The translations under genes and the position numbers were made by a program. A DNA stretch of 64,000 bases. It comes from Paracrocinitomix sp040880585. Its GTDB lineage: Bacteria; Bacteroidota; Bacteroidia; Flavobacteriales_D; Crocinitomicaceae. Under the pieces are notes generated by a model. That model worked only from the letters and a program-made list of their open reading frames with translations. It ran no database searches and had not been told where the DNA came from. The stretch spans positions 1 to 64,000 of the forward strand of contig JBBDID010000054.1 of NCBI GenBank assembly GCA_040880585.1, in the 5' to 3' direction. Shown here one piece after another: positions 49,799 through 57,621 of this stretch (the first letter of the stretch is position 1; every line of letters begins with the position of its first letter).

Positions 49799-50545
49799 CT
49801 ATTTTTTGAAAAACTGTCCTATTTTTGAAATGGGCTTTCGGATAAAGGTAGTTTTCAAGGGTTTGAGTTGATTCATCTCCCAGGCTTTTTTATCTTCCCG
49901 ATTAGCCCTAAGTCGATTCTTAAGAGAGGCGTTACTTGCTCCTCCCAGGCGCATCTTTACTAGAATCTTGTTTAAGTAAACCGGTGTAACACTTTGTTTA
50001 TGAATAACTCTTAGCATTAATTCGTAATCGGCGGCTGATTTTAATTGTAGTGTGTAGGCGCCGTATTTTTCGTAAATTTCTTTTCGGACGAAAAATGTCG
50101 GGTGCGGGGGCATCCAACCTTTCAAAAAAGCATTTTTTTTGTAGGGTTTTGCAATCCAGGTGCGTTTGACTTTATTGGTGTTATTTTGATCGACATACAC
50201 CAGGTCACCATAAAGAACTTCGGTTTCCGGAGTGAAACAAGAGATTACTTCTTGTAACACCTGTTCATCTGCATACATATCATCTGCGTTGAGTATACCA
50301 ATCACATCTCCAGATGCCAGTGCAATCCCTTTATTCATTCCGTCATAAATTCCCTTATCAGGTGCTGACACAAAAGTTGATATTTGATCACCGTAGCTTT
50401 TTACAATTGCTACTGTTTCATCTGTACTTCCACCATCTATAATGATATATTCCAAATCCACCCCCTTCTGACTCAAGACAGAATCAATCGTATCTTTAAT
50501 CGTATCAGCAGCATTGAACGAAACGGTAATTAGTGAAATTTTCAT
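49799..50545 (-). CDS. Glycosyltransferase family 2
   Basis: The 248-residue GT-A enzyme shows SLITVSFNAADTIKDTIDSVL, YIIIDGGSTDETVAI, DKGIYDGMNKGIALASGD and ILNADDMYAD (DxD). It adds a sugar to the growing glycan on the cytoplasmic membrane face. The start overlaps the acyltransferase stop by 4 nt, placing it last in the second glycan cluster. WcaA/colanic acid-like enzymes are its nearest relatives by motif. Confidence 0.9.
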   Translation of the reverse strand: MKISLITVSFNAADTIKDTIDSVLSQKGVDLEYIIIDGGSTDETVAIVKSYGDQISTFVSAPDKGIYDGMNKGIALASGDVIGILNADDMYADEQVLQEVISCFTPETEVLYGDLVYVDQNNTNKVKRTWIAKPYKKNAFLKGWMPPHPTFFVRKEIYEKYGAYTLQLKSAADYELMLRVIHKQSVTPVYLNKILVKMRLGGASNASLKNRLRANREDKKAWEMNQLKPLKTTFIRKPISKIGQFFKK

Positions 50546-51096
50546 ACCTTCTCTATCTTTCTCTCCGCAACTTTTTCAGCAGGATTTCCTCTGTAGATAC
50601 TATAAGACTTGAGGTTTTTAGAAGCCAATGAACCGGCCGCCAAGACCGCATGCGACTCACAAGTAACTCCGGCAACAACGATACTCTTTGCTCCTATCCA
50701 AACGCCATCCTCCAATGTAATTGCTCCAATTTTTAAATCAAAAGTTGTCTTTTTGTAGTCGTGATTACCACACAGTAACAATACTCCTTGTGAAAGGCAG
50801 CAATTTGCGCCGATTTTGACTTCTGCTAAATTATCAATCCATACCCCTTCTCCAATCCAGGAATAATCACCGATTTCTAATTTCCAGGGGTATTTAACAT
50901 TTACTCCGGGCTTGATCACTACGCCTTTTCCAATTTTGGCACCAAAGATTCTCAAAACCAACCTTTTTAAACCAACAAAAGGACTATACCTGTTCATGAG
51001 AAAGAACAAATTGAAATAATACCAAAGAAAACGTTTTAATTTACTCCCCGGTTGATACCAATCATTTTGATATATAGATAAATCAGTTTTATTCAT
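50542..51096 (-). CDS. Hexapeptide-repeat acyltransferase (WcaF-like)
   Basis: The protein of about 184 residues has a left-handed beta-helix of hexapeptide repeats (IGKGVVIKPGVNVKYPWKLEIG, WIGEGVWIDNLAEVKIG, VWIGAKSIVVAGVTCESHAVLAAGSLAS). The histidine in LLCGNHDYKK is in the position of the active-site base. It matches colanic-acid-type O-acetyltransferases. The chosen ATG at 51096 (MNKTDLSIYQNDWYQPG) overlaps the upstream glycosyltransferase by 8 nt; an in-frame ATG at 51123 would overlap by 35 nt and is less family-like. Confidence 0.86.
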   Translation of the reverse strand: MNKTDLSIYQNDWYQPGSKLKRFLWYYFNLFFLMNRYSPFVGLKRLVLRIFGAKIGKGVVIKPGVNVKYPWKLEIGDYSWIGEGVWIDNLAEVKIGANCCLSQGVLLLCGNHDYKKTTFDLKIGAITLEDGVWIGAKSIVVAGVTCESHAVLAAGSLASKNLKSYSIYRGNPAEKVAERKIEKV

Positions 51097-52240
51097 CTTC
51101 AAATAGCTTACGGTTGGCTTCAATTACTTCTTGGTCAGAAATTACCTCCCTAAAATACTTATAACAGGCAGTAACCTGAGCAATATAAGAAGTAAAATCT
51201 AAATCCACAGCTTCTTGCAATGCCTTCACCAGGTTATCAAAATTCTTCAAGTCAACATCCCAACCCAAATTCTGAACATTCAAATTTTTCCAGGGCGTAT
51301 TCCTTGAAATGATAACAGGACAACCATGCGCCCACGCCTCTACAATAACGTGACCGTAATTTTCATGTTTTGTGGGCAAAATCAAATAATCAGCACTTGC
51401 ATAAACTGCAGGAAGGTCGGAAGGTCGCACTACTCCTTTGTATGAAATTTTCAATTGACCAAACTCCCCTATTTCTTCTTTGATCTGTTGCCAATAGTCC
51501 GTATCTTCAATATTTCCAAAAATATCAAATGCAATTTGTTTATTGAATTTGATTTGTTTAAAGGCCTGAATCGCTAAATGTAAATTTTTTTTGATGCTAA
51601 TCCTGCTCACGTAAATAATTCTAATATTCCCGGTCTTCTTCTTTTTCAAAATGTCGTCCAGTGATATTTTTTGAGTAACCGAGATATTTTGTGCTACATA
51701 TACATTTGCATTTTTACCAAACATCTTCTTAATCTCATGTTTTTCCTCAATAGTAGAAGCGTGCCATTTTACCTTACCGTACAAACCTGTTAATCGGGAT
51801 ATCAGTAAAAAAGTCTTCTTTTTGCCTTTTTTTATATCCAGTGCACCTGCTCCTAACATCCCTCTAGGTGCTAAAACCACAGGAATTTTATTAGACTTTG
51901 CCGTCATTAAAGGATAAAGTGTAAAGTGTTTTGAAAAAAGACTATTTAAATAAAGGGTATCGGGATCAATTTCCAATATATTTCTTCTAATTACAGAACG
52001 ATTTAATGAGTTTCTTTCTAAATACTTAATAAAGACACCCTCCCGATCAAACCACTCGTTCAAGGTTATTCCTTCATAAGGTTCATCCGTTCCCAGGTCA
52101 TAAGCGGATGTAAGAATATAAAATTCATATACATCCTTTAACGCATTGACTATATTGGCCACAGACCGTATGGGACCGCCTGCTTTAAAACCGGGCTCGT
52201 ACCAATCTATACAAATTAATATGCGTTTTTTATCCTTCAA
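51089..52240 (-). CDS. Glycosyltransferase family 4 (GT-B)
   Basis: The 383-residue protein has the N-terminal CIDWYEPGFKAGGPIRSVANI and a C-terminal donor fold with IRIIYVSRISIKKNLHLAIQAF and KHENYGHVIVEAWAHGCPVIIS, which contains the EX7E-type pair. Such WbuB/Bme-like enzymes extend O-antigen or capsule repeats. It overlaps the asnB2 gene by 11 nt and the acyltransferase by 8 nt, so the genes are translated from one message. Confidence 0.88.
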   Translation of the reverse strand: MKDKKRILICIDWYEPGFKAGGPIRSVANIVNALKDVYEFYILTSAYDLGTDEPYEGITLNEWFDREGVFIKYLERNSLNRSVIRRNILEIDPDTLYLNSLFSKHFTLYPLMTAKSNKIPVVLAPRGMLGAGALDIKKGKKKTFLLISRLTGLYGKVKWHASTIEEKHEIKKMFGKNANVYVAQNISVTQKISLDDILKKKKTGNIRIIYVSRISIKKNLHLAIQAFKQIKFNKQIAFDIFGNIEDTDYWQQIKEEIGEFGQLKISYKGVVRPSDLPAVYASADYLILPTKHENYGHVIVEAWAHGCPVIISRNTPWKNLNVQNLGWDVDLKNFDNLVKALQEAVDLDFTSYIAQVTACYKYFREVISDQEVIEANRKLFEDE

Positions 52241-54107
52241 TTTTATTTCTCTTTATCCAATCTCCCAACACAACAAGCGGCCAAACCCTGGACCAACTGA
52301 TTTGACGGTCATTTTTCAAAAACCTTAACCACAATCTATCCAATTCATCTTCTTTGATCAAATTTATTGTTTTTAAAGCATCTAATCGCTCCTGACAAAA
52401 AGATTTCAATTCTCCCCTCATCCAAATTTCATAAGGCAATACAAATCCCATTTTTGGACGATTGTATATTTCATCCGGTAACATTCCGCTAAAACTATCT
52501 ACTAATAACTTTTTGGGGGTGACCGGACGCTTGAGTGAATCAGGCACTCCCAGTATGTATTCTACCAATTGATGATCTAAAAAAGGCACCCGCAATTCGA
52601 GGCCATGCGCCATACTCATTTGATCTGCATCCCGCAATAAGACATTCTGCATATAAGTACTGATCTCTGCTACTGAAATTCTTGACAAAGGAGGTAATTT
52701 CCAACCCTTTGTAGTATAGCCAACCTGATCATGCACAATTTTAAAACTCTGATTGGTCGGTAATGCTTTAATTTTTAGGAGTTTTTTCACCTGATCATCC
52801 ATGAATACCTGCCGGTAAAATTGATAAATGAACTCCATATCAAAATATTCCTGCTTCAGTATCTCTCTGATCTTTGAAGATGCCACCGTTCTTTTGGTCT
52901 GATGATATAAATTGGCCAGTGGTTTACGAGCATAAGCAGGAAAACTATTCAGCCATTTTTTTTGTTGTAATTCAGGGATTTGATTAAAAACACTGTATCC
53001 CCCAAACAACTCATCCCCTCCCAAACCTGAAAGGGCCATTTTCACCCCTGCTTCTCTCGTTTTTTTGGACACAACAAAGGTATTGGGGCCATCTCCTGAA
53101 GGATGATCCATAAAACTTAAAGCGTCTGGAATCAACTCTTTGAATTCATTAACACTTAACTCAATTTCATGATGGCGGGTTTTAAATTTATCGGCGATTA
53201 TTTTCGCAAATTCCCGTTCACTGAATTCATTTTCTTTAAATACTACAGAGAAAGTATCAATTTTTTGATCATGCGTTTCAGCCATCAACCCAACTATGAT
53301 AGAACTATCTATTCCACCTGAGAGAAAAGCGCCAAAAGGCACATCTGCAACCAATCTTTTTTCTACACTTTCTGATAATAAATTCCTTATTTTTTGCTGG
53401 GTTTGAGGGAGATCATCTTTAGAAGGTTGATAATTATCTGTCAACGTCCAATAGTACTTAAACTCAATCCCTTTTTCTTCACTGATCAACAACTGCTGCC
53501 CGGGCATAAGGCAAAACACCCCTTCTATGATGGTGTAGGGCGCATGGACGGTTTGAAACCTCAGGTAATCGACCAGGCTGTTACTATTGATTTTTCTGGG
53601 GATCAAATTGGTGGATAATACAGCGCTTAAAGAAGATGAAAAAATGATTTCGTGATCTGTAAGCACATAATAAAGCGGTTTAATTCCCAATCGATCTCTG
53701 GCCAAAAAGAGTTCTTGCTTTACATTGTCCCACACTGCAAATGCAAACATCCCATTGAAAGAACGAAGACAGTTGGCTCCCCATTGCATATAGGCCGCTA
53801 ACACAACTTCTGTATCACTATCCGTTTTAAAGTCAAAATGATCTAATTGATTTCTGATTTCCCGGTAATTGTAGATTTCGCCATTAAATACCAACACAAA
53901 TCTTCCGTCTTCAGAGGTGAACGGTTGATTAGAGCGTTCTCCGGTATCGAGTATAGATAACCTACGGTGTCCCAGATGAATGAATTCATCCCGATAAAAA
54001 CCCTCAGCATCAGGACCTCTGTGCGCTAAGGCTTCATTCATCCGATTGATGACATCTTCCCCTTTTTTGTAACCGGAAAACTCATAAATTCCATTCAATC
54101 CACACAT
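52230..54107 (-). CDS. asnB: Asparagine synthetase-like amidotransferase (second copy)
   Basis: The 625-residue protein starts at ATG with Cys2 (MCGLNGIYEFSG), so the glutaminase active site is exposed after methionine removal. Motifs run ALAHRGPDAEGF, RRLSILDTG, LVFNGEIYNYREI, PFGAFLSGGIDSSIIV (PP-loop), ALSGLGGDELFGGY and ELRVPFLDHQLVEYI. It is a paralogue of the gene at 14943-16799 but distinct. Being inside a glycan cluster, between an epimerase and a glycosyltransferase, it may amidate a sugar acid rather than aspartate. It starts 1 nt after the epimerase stop. Confidence 0.92.
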   Translation of the reverse strand: MCGLNGIYEFSGYKKGEDVINRMNEALAHRGPDAEGFYRDEFIHLGHRRLSILDTGERSNQPFTSEDGRFVLVFNGEIYNYREIRNQLDHFDFKTDSDTEVVLAAYMQWGANCLRSFNGMFAFAVWDNVKQELFLARDRLGIKPLYYVLTDHEIIFSSSLSAVLSTNLIPRKINSNSLVDYLRFQTVHAPYTIIEGVFCLMPGQQLLISEEKGIEFKYYWTLTDNYQPSKDDLPQTQQKIRNLLSESVEKRLVADVPFGAFLSGGIDSSIIVGLMAETHDQKIDTFSVVFKENEFSEREFAKIIADKFKTRHHEIELSVNEFKELIPDALSFMDHPSGDGPNTFVVSKKTREAGVKMALSGLGGDELFGGYSVFNQIPELQQKKWLNSFPAYARKPLANLYHQTKRTVASSKIREILKQEYFDMEFIYQFYRQVFMDDQVKKLLKIKALPTNQSFKIVHDQVGYTTKGWKLPPLSRISVAEISTYMQNVLLRDADQMSMAHGLELRVPFLDHQLVEYILGVPDSLKRPVTPKKLLVDSFSGMLPDEIYNRPKMGFVLPYEIWMRGELKSFCQERLDALKTINLIKEDELDRLWLRFLKNDRQISWSRVWPLVVLGDWIKRNKIEG

Positions 54108-54108
54108 C

Positions 54109-55053
54109 CTACAGTCCCATCATTTTTTTAAATTCCGAACTTTTCAACATTCTGGAGATCCCTTCTTCTAAACTCAATAAGTCTCTTCCCAATAGATCTT
54201 TCATTTTACTGTTATCGGGCTGTCTTCTTGTCATATCTCCATCCTTCAAAGGAGGTAAAAACTGGATTTCTGATTTGCTTTTTGTGATCGCAATAATCAA
54301 TTCAGCCAAGTCTAAAATAGAGATTATCTCTGCTCCCCCGATATTTACCACATCATTGACAAATAAATTTTCATTCAGCGCCTTTAGCGTTGCTTCAATG
54401 TTATCATCTACATAACAAAATGTGCGTGATTGCTGCCCGTCTCCGTAAATAGTTATGGGTTCATTTTTCAAGGCTAAAACTAAAAATTTACTCACTACAA
54501 AATCAGTAGTTTGATGTGGTCCATAGGTATTAAAAAAACGAAAAACCGTATAATCCAGCCCATATTCTTGCTGAAAAGAACGGCAAAATGCCTCCCCCAC
54601 ATTTTTCACTACCGCATAAGGCACCCTTGAATTAAGAGGGGTTGTTTCTTCATTCTGGGGAATACTCACCGGTTCTCCATACACCTCAGAGCTACTTGAA
54701 AAGAAAAAGCGTTTCACTCCGGTGTTTTTTGACAGGGTCAATATGTTCTTAATTCCATCAATATCTTCCAGTACTTTAATCGGATGGTCTTGTGTTCGCT
54801 GAACCCCTACCATTGCAGCATAATGAAAGACATAATCAAAACTATTTGCGATCATGATATCGGCCATTTCCTGCCGATTATTTGCATCTGCCTTGATGAA
54901 ATTAAACGACTCAAATTGACTGGGTAATTTTTCTATATCACCGGTAGATAGATTATCCACCACAGTAACCGAAGTATTGGCTTGCTGTAATAAAGCTCTT
55001 GCAAGTTCGCTTCCTATATTTCCGGCTCCCCCGGTTAAAAGTATTTTTCTCAT
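54109..55053 (-). CDS. NAD-dependent sugar epimerase/dehydratase (SDR)
   Basis: The 314-residue extended SDR protein has the NAD-binding ILLTGGAGNIGSELARAL, FHYAAMVGVQRT, the active Ser in FFFSSSSEVYGEP, YAVVKNVGEA with the Tyr-x-x-x-Lys pair, and RFFNTYGPHQ. It resembles UDP-glucose/galactose 4-epimerases and UDP-GlcA decarboxylases; the exact nucleotide-sugar is not determinable. It is the first gene of the second minus-strand glycan operon; a TACCTTTA-like element lies about 20 nt before its ATG. Confidence 0.88.
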   Translation of the reverse strand: MRKILLTGGAGNIGSELARALLQQANTSVTVVDNLSTGDIEKLPSQFESFNFIKADANNRQEMADIMIANSFDYVFHYAAMVGVQRTQDHPIKVLEDIDGIKNILTLSKNTGVKRFFFSSSSEVYGEPVSIPQNEETTPLNSRVPYAVVKNVGEAFCRSFQQEYGLDYTVFRFFNTYGPHQTTDFVVSKFLVLALKNEPITIYGDGQQSRTFCYVDDNIEATLKALNENLFVNDVVNIGGAEIISILDLAELIIAITKSKSEIQFLPPLKDGDMTRRQPDNSKMKDLLGRDLLSLEEGISRMLKSSEFKKMMGL

Positions 55054-55168
55054 AGTGTAAAAATAATTGCATAAAGGTAAAATTTAATCGAATTCAACAA
55101 ATCAGTTACCGGAATTAATAAAATCTGGGTAATATTGTCCATAAAGAAATCTCAATACGTGTAATAGA

Positions 55169-56578
55169 ATGCCTTCAAATGTGAGCAGCTATCGTTTTTC
55201 TTTTTACGGCCTCTCCTTTTTATTTTTTATGTGGGGATTTATTACCGTTATGAATGACGTCCTCATCAATTCTTTTGAAACCACTTTTGGACTTTCTCCA
55301 TCTAAGCTATCTTACATACAACTTGCTTTTTTTGGTACCTTTTTTTTGGTTTCCCTGCTCTATTTCCTTATTTCATCTATCAGTGGAAAAGATCCCATTA
55401 ATCGATTAGGATATAAAAAGGGAATGGCGCTGAGTTTGTTTGTTTGCAGTATAGGCTGCGGCATTGCTTTCATTGCCGGATTGAATGGTGTTTATATGCA
55501 ATTTATTCTGGCTTTATTTGTCATCAGTATTGGTGTTACACTCCTACAAATTTGTGCCAATCCCTATGCTACGCTATTGGGTCCTGAATCACTGGCTTCA
55601 AGCCGTTTAAATGTGGCGCAAGGACTTAACTCTTTGGGTACAACTGTGGGGCCAATTGTTGGAAACATTCTTATTTATAGCGTGTTTTCTAATGGGGAAA
55701 AAGACGCTGAAGCATTTGGTTTTACTTACCTGACATACGGCATTGTTTTTCTATTAATGGCGGGAATAGTTGCCGCAAGTAATTTCCCCGCTTTTGTGAA
55801 TAAACAAGTAGCTTCAAAAGGATTTTCGATTTTTTCTAACCGAAATTTGAGTTTTGGTATACTGGCTATTTTCTTTTATGTAGGGGCAGAAGTTGCAATC
55901 GGCAGTTGGATTGGAAAATTTTCCAGAGAGGCGCATATTATGAATTTTGACGAACAGTCAGCCAATTACTTCCTCTCTTTTTTCTGGGGTGGATTGATGA
56001 TCGGGCGGTTGATGGCCGGTGTTTCTCTCAACCATGAAATATCAAAATCCCGAAAAAACATACAGCTGCTTTTCACGGCATTTGCTGTATTTTTCCTCAT
56101 CTGGATCGTCACGGCAATACATTTTGTACCCACTGATGCGGGACTGGATTTTCAGTTTTTACCCAAAGGAATAGATGATCTGATACTTTATCTGCTGTTG
56201 ATTGTAGTACTGTATATCGCTTTTATTGCCGGCAAAGGAATTCCCCAAAGGCTAATTGTGATTTTCAGTGTTATTAATGTGATTTTGCTGACAATAGCTA
56301 TTACCACAAAGGGAGCCGTTGCATTTTGGGCATTACTTGGAACAGGTCTGTTCCTTTCAGTGGGCTGGTCAAATATTTTTTCTTTGAGCTTGAAAGGACT
56401 GGGCGATCAAAAAGGGCTGGGTTCATCTTTACTGGTCATGGCTATTGTAGGGGGCGCCGTTTTACCCATGATTCAAAGTCACCTCATTGAGGCTTTTAGT
56501 GTACAGCTCTCTTTTTTAATCCCTTTAATAGCTATGTTGTACCTGATCTTTTATGGTCTTAATGGATACAGGCAGTAA
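55169..56578 (+). CDS. FucP/GluP-like sugar:H+ symporter (MFS)
   Basis: The 469-residue integral membrane protein has about twelve hydrophobic segments. It matches the fucose/glucose/galactose permease branch of MFS: FFMWGFITVMNDVLI near the start, YLISSISGKDPINRLGYKKG, LQICANPYATLLGPESLASSRLNVAQGLNSLGTTVGPIVG, and GLMIGRLMAGVSL. It imports a hexose or deoxyhexose with protons. Together with the ROK kinase and GH92 mannosidase after it, mannose is a likely substrate, by context. It sits 82 nt before the ROK gene. Confidence 0.88.
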   Translation: MPSNVSSYRFSFYGLSFLFFMWGFITVMNDVLINSFETTFGLSPSKLSYIQLAFFGTFFLVSLLYFLISSISGKDPINRLGYKKGMALSLFVCSIGCGIAFIAGLNGVYMQFILALFVISIGVTLLQICANPYATLLGPESLASSRLNVAQGLNSLGTTVGPIVGNILIYSVFSNGEKDAEAFGFTYLTYGIVFLLMAGIVAASNFPAFVNKQVASKGFSIFSNRNLSFGILAIFFYVGAEVAIGSWIGKFSREAHIMNFDEQSANYFLSFFWGGLMIGRLMAGVSLNHEISKSRKNIQLLFTAFAVFFLIWIVTAIHFVPTDAGLDFQFLPKGIDDLILYLLLIVVLYIAFIAGKGIPQRLIVIFSVINVILLTIAITTKGAVAFWALLGTGLFLSVGWSNIFSLSLKGLGDQKGLGSSLLVMAIVGGAVLPMIQSHLIEAFSVQLSFLIPLIAMLYLIFYGLNGYRQ

Positions 56579-56660
56579 AACTAGTGAAGTACACAATAAA
56601 ATCAATGAATTTTACTACATTTACGGTTCATTTTAGCAGAACATTTCTAAGCTACATATT

Positions 56661-57611
56661 ATGAAACACTATCTCGGTGTAGATATTGGAGGAACAAATA
56701 CTGCCTTTGGGGTGGTCAATTCTGAAGGAGAGGTCATTTATAGAGACAATCTGGAGACAGCCCTTATAGGCTCTGCGGAAGAATTAGTTACTCAGCTGGC
56801 AGATGCAGTAAAATCGAAAGTAAAAACAAAATTGGATGCCATTGGTGTTGGTGCGCCCAGTTTAAACCGAAAAACCGGACAAATCGAATGTGCTCCCAAT
56901 TTAAATTGGGGGGAAGTGGTTGAAATAAAGTCTCTTTTTGAATCACGTTTCCAACTGCCCGTTTTTGCAATCAATGACGCAAATGCCTACGCCAAATCAG
57001 TCAAAATATTTGGTGAGGGAAAAAACCTCAACTATTTTGCAGTGGTCACCTTGGGAACCGGAGTTGGATTAGGCACCTTTGTAGAAGGAATTCTCGTCAA
57101 TGGCGCCAATCAACTGGCTGGTGAGTTAGGACACTTTGTGGTACATCAGGGAGGAAGAGAATGTAACTGTGGAAATCTCGGATGTCTTGAAGCGTATGTA
57201 GGTGCTGAAGGCATTGTTACAACAGCAAAAGAAAAACTGGAGTTCAGTAGCGGCGGATCTGCACTACATAAAATACAACCCAGTGATTTAACTCCTTTAG
57301 AAATTTTTAATGCTGCACGGAAAGATGATCCGGTTGCTTTAGAAGTAGTAGATGCCGTTTCTCATGATCTGGGATATGCTTTATCCGGATTGATCAATTT
57401 TTTAGATATAGAGAACATCTTTTTAACGGGTGGAATCACCCATGCGGGAAATATTTTGAGAAGAAAGACTGAAAAGCATTTAAAAAGCTATGTCTTGCCT
57501 AATTTGAGAAACAAGGTCAACCTCAAAATTACTTCTCTTAACCAAAATGACGGAGGAATATTAGGTGCAGTGGCAGCAATTGATACATTTGAACTTCAGC
57601 CAGAAGCTTAG
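56661..57611 (+). CDS. ROK-family sugar kinase
   Basis: The 316-residue ROK protein starts DIGGTNTAFGVVNSEG (ATP phosphate loop) and has VGAPSLNRKTGQIECAPNL, AINDANAYAKSV, LGTGVGLGTFVEG, and the zinc-binding HFVVHQGGRECNCGNLGCLEAY. The lack of an N-terminal helix-turn-helix makes it a kinase, such as glucokinase or fructo/mannokinase, rather than a repressor. It phosphorylates the hexose brought in by the preceding permease. The GH92 ATG lies 11 nt after its stop. Confidence 0.9.
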   Translation: MKHYLGVDIGGTNTAFGVVNSEGEVIYRDNLETALIGSAEELVTQLADAVKSKVKTKLDAIGVGAPSLNRKTGQIECAPNLNWGEVVEIKSLFESRFQLPVFAINDANAYAKSVKIFGEGKNLNYFAVVTLGTGVGLGTFVEGILVNGANQLAGELGHFVVHQGGRECNCGNLGCLEAYVGAEGIVTTAKEKLEFSSGGSALHKIQPSDLTPLEIFNAARKDDPVALEVVDAVSHDLGYALSGLINFLDIENIFLTGGITHAGNILRRKTEKHLKSYVLPNLRNKVNLKITSLNQNDGGILGAVAAIDTFELQPEA

Positions 57612-57621
57612 GTTGGGAAAA

